64,000 nt of DNA from Kordia zhangzhouensis (GCF_001005305.1 NZ_LBMH01000003.1:620001-684000), one strand, 5' to 3'; positions 16,158 to 26,830 are shown, numbered from the stretch's first letter. Numbers and translations are program-made. Notes: generated by a model not told the origin, from the sequence alone.

Positions 16158-18038
16158 TTATTCTTTGCTAACAATAATAAAGTCAGAACGACGATTCTTT
16201 TGATGCTCTTCGTCTGTACAATTCTTTCCACAATCAATCAGTGGATCAGATTCTCCTTTTCCTTCACTACTCAAGCGAGAAGCATCTATCCCTTTAGAAA
16301 TAAGGTACTGAACAGTTGATTTAGCTCTTCGCTCAGACAAACGTTGGTTGTAAGAAGCCGAACCTCTTACATCAGTATGTGATTCTACTTTCACTACCAT
16401 GTTAGGATATTTTGTCATTGCATTTAATGCTTTGTCTAACTCAAATGCAGCTTCTTTAGTAATGTTGTGTTTATCAAATTCAAAATAGATAGGATTTAAC
16501 ACAATTACATCTTCAATGATTTCTTCAATAGGAGCCAATGCGATGTTGATTACTTTTTCTGGAGCGTCTCCACTATTTACATCAATTTGTTGAGGAACAT
16601 ATCCTTGGATAGCTGCCTCAATTTGCGATGATTTATCACATTCTACTTTAAAAACAACTTTTCCTTCTTCGTCTGTCATTTTAGAACCTACAGCATTTCC
16701 TTGATCGTCAGCTAATACTACTTTTGCTCCACTCAATGCAGCTCCAGTTTCTTTGTCTGTTACATTAATTACATAATCAACATCACAGATAGGATTGATT
16801 AATGTAGTTTCATAAATATCATCACTTCCTTTTCCTCCGTCACGATTGGAAGCGACAAATCCTTTTTTAGTTTCTTCATTAAATGTAAATGAGAAATCAT
16901 CGGAATTACTGTTTAATGGTGTTCCTAAGTTACGAACAGCTCCAAATGAATTTCCATCAACTTTTGAAGCAAATACGTCTAATCCTCCAATTCCTAAGTG
17001 TCCATCTGAAGAGAAGTATAATGTATTATTGTTACTAATAAATGGGAAGAATTCTCTTCCTTCAGTATTAATATCTGCTCCTAAATTTTCTGGTTCACCG
17101 AAAGTTCCATCGCTATTGATAGCTACTTTGTAAATATCTGATTGACCGTATCCTCCTGGCATATCAGAAGCAAAATACAATGTTTTACCATCAGCACTTA
17201 CAGATGGATGTCCTACAGAATATTCATCATTATTAAAAGGAACAGGTTGTACGTTTGTCCACTCTCCATCAGCCATAGTTGCTGTATACAAGTTTAACGT
17301 TCCTTTCCCTTCTTCATCTTTTTTAAATTTTCCATCGTAATAACTTTCACGTGTGAAGTACATTGTTTTGTTATCTGGTGAAAAACTTACTGTTCCTTCG
17401 TGAAACTTGGTATTAATATCTTTAGAAAGTGCTTGTGGCTTCGATAATTCTCCATCACCAGCATAGCTAGCCATATAAATATCAAGATACGGTTGTCCAT
17501 TCCATCCATACGTTCTACCTCCATCACGAGTTGACGTAAAGTATACTGTATTTCCAACAGCTAGTGCTCCAAAATCAGAGTTTTGTGTATTAATTTCAGC
17601 GTTTTTCACTTGAAACTTTGTCACTTTTGCTAAAATCTGCGGAATGTAATTTGGGTTTTTGTTGAATGCAATAGCTCTTTGATCATTTGGCTTAGCGGCA
17701 GCAAATTTTGACATCCACTTGTTATGCTCTTCGTACTTCCCATTAGCCTTTAGCATTTGAGCGTACTTAAAGTAAACATCTGCTTTGCTATTTCCTTCTT
17801 CAATTGTTTGTCTGTACCAACGTTCAGCATCTTCTGTTTTAAAAAGATTGTAATAACAATTAGCCAGTTGTTCATACACATAAGCATCAGCATCATCAAT
17901 AGCGATTTCTTCATATTCCTCAGCCGCTTTTACAAACTCTAACCTATTGTAAAGCTTGTCTGCTTTTTTGGTTTTTTCATTCTGAGCAAAGATATTTGAT
18001 GTTGCTAGAATTAAGAATAATATATATAATTTTTTCAT
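16158..18038 (-). CDS. OmpA-family protein with TPR, PD40 propeller and CarboxypepD-like domains
   Basis: 626 aa. Signal peptide (1-18, ending IFAQ), TPR-like helical repeats (about 20-125), WD40/PD40 propeller repeats (about 140-420; 'FSPDNKTMYFTRESYYDGKFK', 'VSADGKTLYFASDMPGGYGQSDIY'), a CarboxypepD_reg-like domain (about 425-510) and a C-terminal OmpA peptidoglycan-binding domain (ESHTDVRGSASYNQRLSERRA). This is the domain order described for the T9SS component PorE. Such proteins tie outer-membrane T9SS complexes to peptidoglycan. The gene follows a PorP/SprF gene (21 bp gap) and a T9SS adhesin, so it probably serves the surface display of that adhesin rather than being the core PorE. Confidence 0.88.
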   Translation of the reverse strand: MKKLYILFLILATSNIFAQNEKTKKADKLYNRLEFVKAAEEYEEIAIDDADAYVYEQLANCYYNLFKTEDAERWYRQTIEEGNSKADVYFKYAQMLKANGKYEEHNKWMSKFAAAKPNDQRAIAFNKNPNYIPQILAKVTKFQVKNAEINTQNSDFGALAVGNTVYFTSTRDGGRTYGWNGQPYLDIYMASYAGDGELSKPQALSKDINTKFHEGTVSFSPDNKTMYFTRESYYDGKFKKDEEGKGTLNLYTATMADGEWTNVQPVPFNNDEYSVGHPSVSADGKTLYFASDMPGGYGQSDIYKVAINSDGTFGEPENLGADINTEGREFFPFISNNNTLYFSSDGHLGIGGLDVFASKVDGNSFGAVRNLGTPLNSNSDDFSFTFNEETKKGFVASNRDGGKGSDDIYETTLINPICDVDYVINVTDKETGAALSGAKVVLADDQGNAVGSKMTDEEGKVVFKVECDKSSQIEAAIQGYVPQQIDVNSGDAPEKVINIALAPIEEIIEDVIVLNPIYFEFDKHNITKEAAFELDKALNAMTKYPNMVVKVESHTDVRGSASYNQRLSERRAKSTVQYLISKGIDASRLSSEGKGESDPLIDCGKNCTDEEHQKNRRSDFIIVSKE

Positions 18039-18059
18039 TTTCTTTAGGCGTATTAGGTT

Positions 18060-18974
18060 TTAGAAATATCTTGGCGAACGAGAAATTTTTCTCGGGAAGT
18101 ATAAGTCAAATAATAAAAATACTTCGTGAGATGCATTAGCAACAGAAGAGATTTCTGATGTTACTGCGTCATAGGCATATCCTATTCGTAATCTCGGGTT
18201 AATCGCAAAGTTGACCATTCCACTGAAAGAATCATCCAAACGGTAAGAAGCCCCAATTTCAAATTTTTCGTAGAATAATGCATTCAAGTTCAAATCGAAC
18301 GATGTTGGTGCATCAAATGCAGATTTTACTAAGAAAGATGGTTTAATCTTGGTGTTTGGACTAACTTGGAACACGTAACCTCCTGTAAGGAAATAGTGAG
18401 ACACTTCAGTTCCATAAGTTCTTCCATTTACATCTAAATGTTTTCCATTCAAAAAGTTAGGAACAGATAATGCTAAATAATAATTATCTGTATAATAGAA
18501 AAGTCCAGCTCCTAAATTGAATGTAGTTTCATTCACATTGCTAGAAAATGCTTCATCACCTTGGTCAATTAACGTTGGATTGATATCAAGCAATCCGATA
18601 TCGTGAAATGTCAATCCTCCTTTAATTCCAAAAGCCAATTTATGTGAGCCTCCAAGGTTTAAGGTATATGCAAAATCTGCATATGTATTCGTTTCTTTTA
18701 CAGGACCAATTTGATCTGAAATAATTGATAAACCAAGTCCTACATTTTTTCCGACTGGAGAATGCCCAAAGAACGTAAACGTTCTTGGGGCTCCATCGAA
18801 TCCAGTCCATTGATTTCTGTATAATGCTCCTAAAGATATTCCTTCTTTTGACCCTGCATACGCTGGATTTAAGACTGCCATATTGTACATGTACTGTGTG
18901 TACTGTGGATCTTGTTGCGCATGCGATGGTAGTGCAAAAAGTAATACAAATAGTGCGATATATATGTTCTTCAT
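18060..18974 (-). CDS. Type IX secretion membrane protein, PorP/SprF family
   Basis: 304 aa. Signal peptide (1-19, ending SHAQ) followed by the family start QQDPQYTQYMYNMAVLNPAYAGSK and a C-terminal outer-membrane beta-barrel (VFLLFDLYFPRKISRSPRYF). PorP/SprF proteins sit in the outer membrane; SprF of Flavobacterium johnsoniae is needed for surface display of the adhesin SprB encoded beside it. Here the large adhesin with a type B C-terminal domain lies 56 bp upstream in the same operon, so this copy is probably dedicated to it. Confidence 0.93.
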   Translation of the reverse strand: MKNIYIALFVLLFALPSHAQQDPQYTQYMYNMAVLNPAYAGSKEGISLGALYRNQWTGFDGAPRTFTFFGHSPVGKNVGLGLSIISDQIGPVKETNTYADFAYTLNLGGSHKLAFGIKGGLTFHDIGLLDINPTLIDQGDEAFSSNVNETTFNLGAGLFYYTDNYYLALSVPNFLNGKHLDVNGRTYGTEVSHYFLTGGYVFQVSPNTKIKPSFLVKSAFDAPTSFDLNLNALFYEKFEIGASYRLDDSFSGMVNFAINPRLRIGYAYDAVTSEISSVANASHEVFLLFDLYFPRKISRSPRYF

Positions 18975-19030
18975 GATATGATGTATAATGTTGTTAAGGA
19001 TTATAATTTTTAGTTTCTATGCAATGAATG

Positions 19031-22000
19031 TTATTTATTTAGATAAACCCATCCATTCTTCATTTCACCATTTTCTAGTCTTAATACATAAAAATAAGTT
19101 CCTACTGGTAAAGCATCATTATCATTCGTTTGTCCAGTCCACTCGTTCGTATAGTTCATTTTTTTGTAAACTGAACGTCCATGTGAATTGAATATTTCTA
19201 GTTCTCTAACTCTAAAAGCTCTTAAATCCCAAGAATCATTTAGGTTATCTCCGTTTGGAGAGATTCCTTGAGGGAATGAACACATAGAATTTATAACTGT
19301 AAATGTTTGTGAACTTGAACAACCATCTGCTGTAGTTACTGTAACAGTGTATTCTCCATCTTCAGTAGCAATGAATTGAGCTCCTGTATTGTTCGTTGAT
19401 GAACCACCAGACCATTCATAAGTTACTGTTGCAGGATCAAATCCTCCATTAAGAGGTGATACTGTGATAGTATACTCATCGTTGATACACTCACCTTCTA
19501 ATCCAATATTTGATGGATCTATTTGTGTCAATACTTCGATTTGGAATTCTCCAGTTCCGTAACATCCAGTATTGTTATCTTCAATACGAACATACACAGT
19601 TCCACCTGAAGAAGAGTACACAGTAGGATCTACAAGCATATTTGTTCCTGCATCAGCATCTGCTAAAGATTCATAGTAAGATACTGTTACATCAGTTTGC
19701 GTTCCTATGATGTTTGCATCTTGAACTGTAAGATCAAACTCTGCTACACCATCAAAGTCGTCATCACAAACTTGTAATGTTTCTGTAGCAACCACTTCTG
19801 GGTTTGTTTGCACGGTTACTGTTACATCATCTGTTAAAGTAACCAACGATCCATTTGCTAAAGCATACGTAATAGAAGCTGTATATGTAGTATCTTCTGT
19901 TGGAGATACTGTAATATCAGTATTATTGCTAATTACGTTATTGTTTTCATCCAACCATTCGAATGTATAGTTTGGATTTCCAGCTGGCACAAATCGCCAC
20001 AATTCTTGCTGTGTAACTTCCCATACTCCATTGTTTCTTCCTGGAGGAGCATATCCTACAGTTCCAGCAGCATTTTGAATTCCTACTATTGCGATTCCTC
20101 CATCATTCCATGTTGGACAGAATGGTTTTTCGATAAGTATTACATCAACAACATTAGAAGATTCATATAAAATAATCTGTTGAGTTGTTGTAATATCATT
20201 ACATCCAAAGTGTGGCACTTCGAAGAATGTTACCTTAAATTGTCTTGATGGCGCTGTTCCTACTACTGCATATTCAATGTAGTGATCACCAGCAACACTT
20301 GGGTCAATATCGTGGAAAGCTCCATGAATTGCATTTGTTGGCACGTTTGGTGTTGGCAGTAAATCTGTTGGAGCAAAGTTCCATGGACAGAAGTTTCCTG
20401 CATCAGCGATATCAAAAGATAATAATCCGTTAGCTCCAATAATTACCTGATTGTATGTAGTTCCAAAGAAAGAGAACTCAAATCCTAAATCAATAATAGA
20501 AGACCATCTATCATCTAACGTAATTGATGTTGGTAAACCTGTTAAGTTATCAGGAGGACATTGTAAGTCACTGATTGTATAGGTACTTGTGTCAGATGTG
20601 ATGGAACTTGCCATAAATGTTGCTGACAAATCTGTAGATGTTTCATCACACTCTTGTAATTGATCATACCCTGCATTAATGATTCCACACGCTTGGTCTG
20701 GACAAAATGCTTGTGTTTTAGGATCACTTGTAAGTACACAATTGTTATCATCAGTATCTGCTACAGTAAACACTATTTCAGTAGCGTTAGGATATGGACC
20801 AAAGGTATATACACCTGGTGCAGTTACTACTTGTGCAGGGCTTCCAAAGTCATCCGTTATAGTTATAGAGTTTGCATCACCTGTTGTAAGAATTTCCACA
20901 TCTACTAAGAATTGATCTCCTTCAGCACAGTCTTCTACAACTGTGTACGTTGCTGTTGGTTTGAAACAAGTAAGACATTCTGCAGTCCAATCCCAAGGAG
21001 TACCAGATCCTGTAGAACAGCTTGTAAATCCATCACTGTTCACTTCCATGAATAAGTTTCCTCCAGAAGACTCGATTATTAATCCAGTTAAATCTCCTGC
21101 ATTATTTCCAGAGAAAATTACTGGGAATGTGTTATCAGATCCATCGTAGAACGTAATTACATCGTCATCATCAACTATTGTTCCTGAAGCAAATGTAAGT
21201 CTGATAGGGAATCCTGTATCACTTGTAAATGTAAATGTATTGTCATCATTATTTGTATAACAGTGATTCACATTGATAGGACCATTCGCACATACCAAAT
21301 TAAATATTTGATTTGGATCAGGTCTTGTTGTAAAACTTTCTTCTGTACATCCTGTTGCTAAACCATTTCCGTTGTAAGCAAGGATAGTAACGTAATAAGT
21401 AGTATTGTAATCAGTATCTAAAAGATATGTATTCACGTTTCCTACATCAATTCCATTTACTACATCTGTACCTCCCGGAGTTGTTCCAACACTTAAAATG
21501 TATCCTGCAGGAGAACCAATAGCAGATCCCCATGTGATATTTTGATCAATTTCAACAGCGGTTGCTCCGTCAACTGGAGACGTTAAAGACACACATGATG
21601 GTGGTGCTGTTGGATCAATACATCCAATTGTTAAATCAATTGGTTGAATATTTCCACTTGATTGACAGCTAATAGATCCATCAGGAGTTACTTCTATAGT
21701 AATTGTACTTCCTGTAGACTCAAATGTAAGTCCCGCAAGATCTCCCGCATTTCCGTATCCAGAATATAATAATGTGACACCATCTGAATCGTACACATTA
21801 AATTCGTCAAAGAAGTTTTCAACATTTCCTGAGTTTACACTAACTGCAAGCGTTGACGTTCCATCCGAACTAGCATAATTAAAAGTAAGAGTTGTTCCAC
21901 TATCATAACAGAATACATTATTTATAGTACCTGCAGCACAATCAACTTGTACAAATGTTCTAAATGTAATTGGCCCTGACCAAGTACTTTCACTTCCTGG

Positions 22001-24466
22001 ACCACAAATAGCTCTTACATATACTTCATATTCAGTATCTGGATTTAAACCTGTTGCTGTAACTGGGTTTGTCATAGTTGCAGTACCTGATCCTGTTGGA
22101 ACTCCTGTTCCTACTGGTTGCACCACATATTCCCATTGCGTTTCACCACTATTAGCTACCCATCCTAAATCTACACTGTTTGCTGTAATGTTTGATGTTG
22201 CCAATGTTGAAGGAGCAATACAAAAAGCCCCACATGATTCTACTCGCACAAAGTCAATTGACATATCTCCTTCAAATCCAGTTCCAGCTCCACCATAACT
22301 AAATTCTACATAAATAACTTGACCTAAATATGCATCTAAGTTAATTCCTATTGGAGTCCAAGCATCTGTATCAGCAATTTGTAAATCACCTCCCCAAGAA
22401 TATACGTTTGTAAAAGGACCTGTTGGAGATGTTCCTACATTAACATTTAATATTCCCATATCTGCTCCAAAGGCATGCATATAGAAAGATAGTTCAGCTC
22501 CATCTGTCGCTGATGATAAATCGATTGGAGGAGTTATCGCAGAAGCAATATTTGTAGCGTTTCCTGAAGCTTCATATTCTAAATGTGTTCCTCCACTAAA
22601 AGAAGCGGAAGGACCTGTCCCAAATGAATTTGCTCCACCAGCAGCTATGTCCCAGTTTCCATTAGAACCATCAAAACCAGTTCCTGTCCATCCCGATGGC
22701 GGGTTATCATCAAAATCTTCTGTAAAAATATAAGAAGAAGTACCTGTTGCACACGTTACACCCACTGGTGGTGGCGGCGGTGCATTCAGTGTTCTAAAAT
22801 TAACAGGGCCAGCCCAAGCGCTCTCGTCTCCTGGACCACATATAGCTCTTATATAAATTTCGTAATCTGTACTAGGGTTAATTCCTGTTATAGTAAATGG
22901 ATTTGTTGTTATAGCTGTACCTGCTCCTGTTGGAACACCTGTTCCCGCTGGTTGTACTATATATTCCCATTGTGTTTCACCGTTGTTAGCTGTCCAAGCT
23001 ATATCTACAGCACTATCCGTAATATTAGAAGTAGCCAATGCAGAAGGAGCAATACAGAAAGAACCACAAGATTCTACTCGTACCAAATCTATTGATAAAT
23101 CTCCTTCAAATCCAGTTCCAGCTCCACCGTAACTAAACTCTAAATATACTACTTGTCCTAAGTATGCATCTAAATTAACTCCTACAGGAACCCATGCATC
23201 GGTATCAGCTGTTTGAAGATCGCCTGACCATGTATATATATTGGTAAAAGGACCTGTTGGTGAGTTTCCAATGTTAACATTTAGTGTTCCCATGTCAGCA
23301 CCAAATGCGTGTAAATAGAAAGACAATTCAGCCCCATCTGTTGCAGATGATAAATCAATCACAGGACTAATTGCAGAAGCTATAGCAGTTGAGTTACCCG
23401 ACGCTTCATATTCTAGGTGTGTTCCTCCACTAAAAGAAGTTGAAGGTCCAGTACCGAAGGAGTTTGCTCCTCCAGCGGCAATATCCCAGTTTCCATTAGA
23501 ACCGTCAAAACCAGTTCCTGTCCATCCTGATGGTGGATTACTATCAAAATCTTCTGTAAAAATATAAGAAGAAGTTCCTGTACTACAAGTAACTCCTACA
23601 GGCGCTGGTGGTGGTGAATTTAATGTTGTGAAGTTGATAGGGCCAACCCAGTTACTAAATCCATCTGTTCCACAATCAGCTCTTACATATACTTCATAAG
23701 CTGTAATTGGCGCTAATCCAGTAGCGTTGTATGGAGCGTTTGTTGTAACAGCAGTTCCTGCTCCTGCAGGCACTCCTGTACCTGCTGCTTGAATTGCCAC
23801 TTCCCAAGCTGTTTCTCCGTTGTTTGCATCCCAACTAATATCTACAGTGCTGTCCGTAACATTTGCAGAAGTTAAGTTTGAAATATCTAAACAAGAAGGC
23901 GGCATTGAAGAGGCAATAGTTGGCGAGTCAAAACAAAACCCCCATTGCCATCCACCAGCGTCATCAAATGACAAACGATAGCGAAAACCTGATTGCTGAG
24001 TCGCAGTAAATCCAGCTACATCAAGTGGATTACTTGTGAAAGAATCTCTTGTTCCTCCACAAAAATTGTCATTTGGTTGGTTTGCAGAACCTACAAACGT
24101 TTGCCAGACTACCCAAGCAGACGCATCTGCGTCCCAATACTCCAAATTTAGAGTACCTCCTAAATCATTATATGTGTAATCAACAGTTGTCGTAAGCCAT
24201 GTTTCACCAGCAGTTACTGCAGCAGTGATATCAATTACATCTGATTCTGCGGCAATAGTGTTGGCAACACCGTTTCCTGCATCATCATCATCAAAAGCAA
24301 AGTTTGCTGATGTTGTTGGATCTGATTCAAAAGCTGTCGGATCTGTTGCATATGTCCCTGTTACTGACCAATTCGTGTTAGGCCAACTTGCGGGCTGATT
24401 TAATACTTGAGAATATGATAACGTACATAGGAACGTTAACATACATAACAAGGTAATTTTTTTCAT
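19031..24466 (-). CDS. Large T9SS adhesin with FN3 and MAM-like modules, type B C-terminal domain
   Basis: 1811 aa. Signal peptide (1-19, ending SYSQ). Three fibronectin-III-like domains ('CIAPSALATSNITDSAVDIAWTANN...') alternate with two MAM/lectin-like domains ('SYIFTEDFD...'), which arose by a tandem 834-bp duplication (second copy offset by 278 residues). CUB-like and Ig-like segments follow. The last ~80 residues are a gliding-motility-associated C-terminal domain (FPQGISPNGDNLNDSW ... VGTYFYVLRLENGE), the T9SS type B signal. Such proteins are exported by type IX secretion and displayed on the surface; SprB-like members help gliding or adhesion. First gene of an operon with PorP/SprF and an OmpA protein. 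Confidence 0.92.
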   Translation of the reverse strand: MKKITLLCMLTFLCTLSYSQVLNQPASWPNTNWSVTGTYATDPTAFESDPTTSANFAFDDDDAGNGVANTIAAESDVIDITAAVTAGETWLTTTVDYTYNDLGGTLNLEYWDADASAWVVWQTFVGSANQPNDNFCGGTRDSFTSNPLDVAGFTATQQSGFRYRLSFDDAGGWQWGFCFDSPTIASSMPPSCLDISNLTSANVTDSTVDISWDANNGETAWEVAIQAAGTGVPAGAGTAVTTNAPYNATGLAPITAYEVYVRADCGTDGFSNWVGPINFTTLNSPPPAPVGVTCSTGTSSYIFTEDFDSNPPSGWTGTGFDGSNGNWDIAAGGANSFGTGPSTSFSGGTHLEYEASGNSTAIASAISPVIDLSSATDGAELSFYLHAFGADMGTLNVNIGNSPTGPFTNIYTWSGDLQTADTDAWVPVGVNLDAYLGQVVYLEFSYGGAGTGFEGDLSIDLVRVESCGSFCIAPSALATSNITDSAVDIAWTANNGETQWEYIVQPAGTGVPTGAGTAITTNPFTITGINPSTDYEIYIRAICGPGDESAWAGPVNFRTLNAPPPPPVGVTCATGTSSYIFTEDFDDNPPSGWTGTGFDGSNGNWDIAAGGANSFGTGPSASFSGGTHLEYEASGNATNIASAITPPIDLSSATDGAELSFYMHAFGADMGILNVNVGTSPTGPFTNVYSWGGDLQIADTDAWTPIGINLDAYLGQVIYVEFSYGGAGTGFEGDMSIDFVRVESCGAFCIAPSTLATSNITANSVDLGWVANSGETQWEYVVQPVGTGVPTGSGTATMTNPVTATGLNPDTEYEVYVRAICGPGSESTWSGPITFRTFVQVDCAAGTINNVFCYDSGTTLTFNYASSDGTSTLAVSVNSGNVENFFDEFNVYDSDGVTLLYSGYGNAGDLAGLTFESTGSTITIEVTPDGSISCQSSGNIQPIDLTIGCIDPTAPPSCVSLTSPVDGATAVEIDQNITWGSAIGSPAGYILSVGTTPGGTDVVNGIDVGNVNTYLLDTDYNTTYYVTILAYNGNGLATGCTEESFTTRPDPNQIFNLVCANGPINVNHCYTNNDDNTFTFTSDTGFPIRLTFASGTIVDDDDVITFYDGSDNTFPVIFSGNNAGDLTGLIIESSGGNLFMEVNSDGFTSCSTGSGTPWDWTAECLTCFKPTATYTVVEDCAEGDQFLVDVEILTTGDANSITITDDFGSPAQVVTAPGVYTFGPYPNATEIVFTVADTDDNNCVLTSDPKTQAFCPDQACGIINAGYDQLQECDETSTDLSATFMASSITSDTSTYTISDLQCPPDNLTGLPTSITLDDRWSSIIDLGFEFSFFGTTYNQVIIGANGLLSFDIADAGNFCPWNFAPTDLLPTPNVPTNAIHGAFHDIDPSVAGDHYIEYAVVGTAPSRQFKVTFFEVPHFGCNDITTTQQIILYESSNVVDVILIEKPFCPTWNDGGIAIVGIQNAAGTVGYAPPGRNNGVWEVTQQELWRFVPAGNPNYTFEWLDENNNVISNNTDITVSPTEDTTYTASITYALANGSLVTLTDDVTVTVQTNPEVVATETLQVCDDDFDGVAEFDLTVQDANIIGTQTDVTVSYYESLADADAGTNMLVDPTVYSSSGGTVYVRIEDNNTGCYGTGEFQIEVLTQIDPSNIGLEGECINDEYTITVSPLNGGFDPATVTYEWSGGSSTNNTGAQFIATEDGEYTVTVTTADGCSSSQTFTVINSMCSFPQGISPNGDNLNDSWDLRAFRVRELEIFNSHGRSVYKKMNYTNEWTGQTNDNDALPVGTYFYVLRLENGEMKNGWVYLNK
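21950..23575 (-). repeat. Tandem 834-bp duplication inside the adhesin gene
   Basis: Identical or near-identical stretches recur at an offset of 834 bp; for example the 'SYIFTEDFD' coding block at about 23545-23575 recurs at about 22711-22741. 834 is a multiple of 3, so the frame is kept (278 residues). Each unit codes a MAM-like domain plus an FN3 domain. The copies have drifted, so this is not a very recent event. Limits are approximate. Confidence 0.8.
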
Positions 24467-24558
24467 AAAAAAGTTGGTTAATAGTTAGTAGCCCTAAAAA
24501 TAGTAAAAAAATGGAAACTTAACTTTACTTTAACAATTTAGTTGAAAAAAATAATGAT

Positions 24559-25521
24559 TTAGCTATTGAATTTTAAACGAATGTACACGGGGAAATGATC
24601 ACTATATCCTCCAAGATATTTTTTACCTACATATGTTCTAAAAGGGTTCCCTTTATACTTCCCTTTCCATTGAGTTAAGAAGTGTTCATCAAATATATCT
24701 GCAGTTGCAAAACTGTGAGTTCCTTTTTTGTAATCAAAAAAGTTGGTAGAAAATATAATCTGATCAAACAAATTCCATTCACCTCTATAATTAAGACTAC
24801 CTTTATATATAGTCAATAATTTTTCCATAGGATTATATAGGTCTGTATCCATTAAATATTTTTGAATACTTGTACTGGTTGGGTCATCATTAAAATCACC
24901 CATTATAATAATATGTGGATCTGATTCCTCAGTATGTATATAATTTATTTTTTCTCTAACGACACTTGCAGCTTTGATTCTTTTATATGCTGTTTCTTCA
25001 GCACCATCTCTCCGAGAAGACCAATGATTCACAAATATATGTATAGGCTCATTATTTAATAGTCCTTTTACATATAAGGTGTCTCTTGTAAAATCGCGAA
25101 TTCCTTCTTCATTATATATAATAATAGGTATAGATTCTGAATAGATTACTTGAAAGTACTTTTTTTGATACAACAAACCTACATCAATACCTCTTTCATC
25201 TGGTGAATTATAATGTACATAATCATATTCAAATTCCCTTATTTTTTTAGAATCTATCAAATCATCTAAAACTTTTTTATTTTCAACCTCTGCTACACCA
25301 ATAATCACAGGTGCATTTTCACTATCATCTGGCCCAAGGCTTGATATTGCCGAACCTAATTTGTAGATTTTCTTATCATATCTTTTGGGAGTCCACCTTT
25401 TATCAGAAGTAGGTAAAAAATCATCGTCCAACACATATTTATCATCTTCTGTGTCAAATAAATTTTCAAGATTGTAAAAAGCGACTGTATGGTATGTTTG
25501 GATTGTATTTTTATACTCCAT
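24559..25521 (-). CDS. Endonuclease/exonuclease/phosphatase-fold protein
   Basis: 320 aa, no signal peptide. The EEP fold motifs are present in order: FYNLENLFD near the N terminus (metal-binding N), GVAEVEN (catalytic E), VNHWSSRRDG, MGDFNDDP (catalytic D and N) and C-terminal YSDHFPV (SDH). These enzymes cleave phosphodiester bonds in DNA, RNA, lipids or inositol phosphates with Mg2+. Bacteroidota proteins of this form are usually called endonucleases without tested substrate. It is divergent from hflX, with 83 bp between starts. Confidence 0.88.
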   Translation of the reverse strand: MEYKNTIQTYHTVAFYNLENLFDTEDDKYVLDDDFLPTSDKRWTPKRYDKKIYKLGSAISSLGPDDSENAPVIIGVAEVENKKVLDDLIDSKKIREFEYDYVHYNSPDERGIDVGLLYQKKYFQVIYSESIPIIIYNEEGIRDFTRDTLYVKGLLNNEPIHIFVNHWSSRRDGAEETAYKRIKAASVVREKINYIHTEESDPHIIIMGDFNDDPTSTSIQKYLMDTDLYNPMEKLLTIYKGSLNYRGEWNLFDQIIFSTNFFDYKKGTHSFATADIFDEHFLTQWKGKYKGNPFRTYVGKKYLGGYSDHFPVYIRLKFNS

Positions 25522-25581
25522 AAATGCAATAAAAGTCTGTTTATAAAGTATAAAAGTACTAAATTCAAGAAAGGAAATGTG

Positions 25582-25589
25582 TAACTTTG
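25582..25589 (+). promoter_or_regulatory. -7 element of hflX
   Basis: TAACTTTG fits TAnnTTTG and lies 15 bp before the ATG at 25605, giving a very short leader. It also argues against the longer frame beginning at 25587, which would start inside the promoter. Confidence 0.5.
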
Positions 25590-25604
25590 CTTTTTTATTT
25601 AATT

Positions 25605-26816
25605 ATGTTAGAAAAGAAATCTATTGCATACGAACGTGCTATCCTTATAGGAGTTATCACTAAAGATCAAGACGAAACTAAATCAAAAGAGTATTTGGAC
25701 GAACTTGAATTCTTAACATATACAGCAGGTGGTGAAGTCATAAAGCGTTTTACACAAAAAATTGATATTCCGAATCCGAAAACATTTATTGGAACAGGGA
25801 AAATGGAAGAAGTAGAAGCTTTTGTCAATTCGAATGATATTGGATCTGTAATTTTTGATGACGAACTGTCTCCATCTCAACAAAAAAATATTGAACGCTT
25901 ATTAAAATGTAAAATCATTGACCGAACGGGATTAATCTTAGATATTTTTGCACAACGTGCCAAGACCAGCTATGCTAGAACACAAGTTGAACTGGCGCAA
26001 TACCAATATTTATTACCGCGATTAACAGGATTATGGACTCACTTAGAACGCCAACGAGGTGGAATTGGAATGCGTGGACCTGGAGAAACGGAAATTGAAA
26101 CTGATAGACGTATTGTTCGTGACAAAATTGCTTTGCTTCGCAAAAAAATGGAAACGATTGATAAGCAAATGGCTGTACAACGCGGAAATCGAGGAGCTCT
26201 CATACGTGTAGCACTGGTTGGATATACAAACGTTGGAAAATCAACACTAATGAACGTGATTAGTAAAAGTGAAGTGTTTGCAGAAAATAAATTATTTGCT
26301 ACACTAGACACTACTGTTCGAAAAGTTGTGATTGGGAATTTGCCATTTTTATTGAGTGACACCGTAGGTTTTATTCGAAAACTTCCTACACAATTGGTTG
26401 ATTCTTTCAAAAGCACACTTGACGAAGTGCGTGAAGCTGACTTATTACTACATGTTGTAGATATTTCACACCCTAATTTTGAAGATCATATTGCTTCTGT
26501 AAATCAGATTTTGGGTGAAATAGACAGTGCAGATAAACCTACCGTAATGGTTTTTAATAAAATTGATGCTTATACACATGAAACCATTGATAATGATGAT
26601 CTTATAACTGAAAAAACCAAAGCACATTACACCCTTGAAGACTGGAAAAAAACATGGATGAACTCTTCAGCAGAAGATGTGCTATTTATTTCTGCTATCA
26701 ACAAAGAAAACTTAGACGAGTTTAAACACAAAGTATATAATGTAGTACGCGAAATACATGTAACTCGTTTTCCTTACAATAATTTTCTTTATCCAGATTA
26801 CGAAGATATAGAATAA
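25605..26816 (+). CDS. hflX: HflX, ribosome-associated GTPase
   Basis: 403 aa from the ATG at 25605. The N-terminal HflX domain (SIAYERAILIGVITKDQDE ... FIGTGKMEEVEAFV ... IIFDDELSPSQQKNIE) is followed by a helical linker with RGGIGMRGPGETEIETDRR and the GTPase domain: G1 GYTNVGKST, G3 DTVGFIRKLP, G4 NKID. HflX binds the large ribosomal subunit and splits stalled or stressed 70S ribosomes. Single gene with its own promoter and terminator. Confidence 0.96.
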   Translation: MLEKKSIAYERAILIGVITKDQDETKSKEYLDELEFLTYTAGGEVIKRFTQKIDIPNPKTFIGTGKMEEVEAFVNSNDIGSVIFDDELSPSQQKNIERLLKCKIIDRTGLILDIFAQRAKTSYARTQVELAQYQYLLPRLTGLWTHLERQRGGIGMRGPGETEIETDRRIVRDKIALLRKKMETIDKQMAVQRGNRGALIRVALVGYTNVGKSTLMNVISKSEVFAENKLFATLDTTVRKVVIGNLPFLLSDTVGFIRKLPTQLVDSFKSTLDEVREADLLLHVVDISHPNFEDHIASVNQILGEIDSADKPTVMVFNKIDAYTHETIDNDDLITEKTKAHYTLEDWKKTWMNSSAEDVLFISAINKENLDEFKHKVYNVVREIHVTRFPYNNFLYPDYEDIE

Positions 26817-26830
26817 GAAATCGCAAGAAA

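Noticed and set aside
20660-20915. Overlapping plus-strand ORFs inside the adhesin
   Set aside because: Antisense to strongly supported FN3/Ig-like coding sequence; composition is a reverse-complement artefact.
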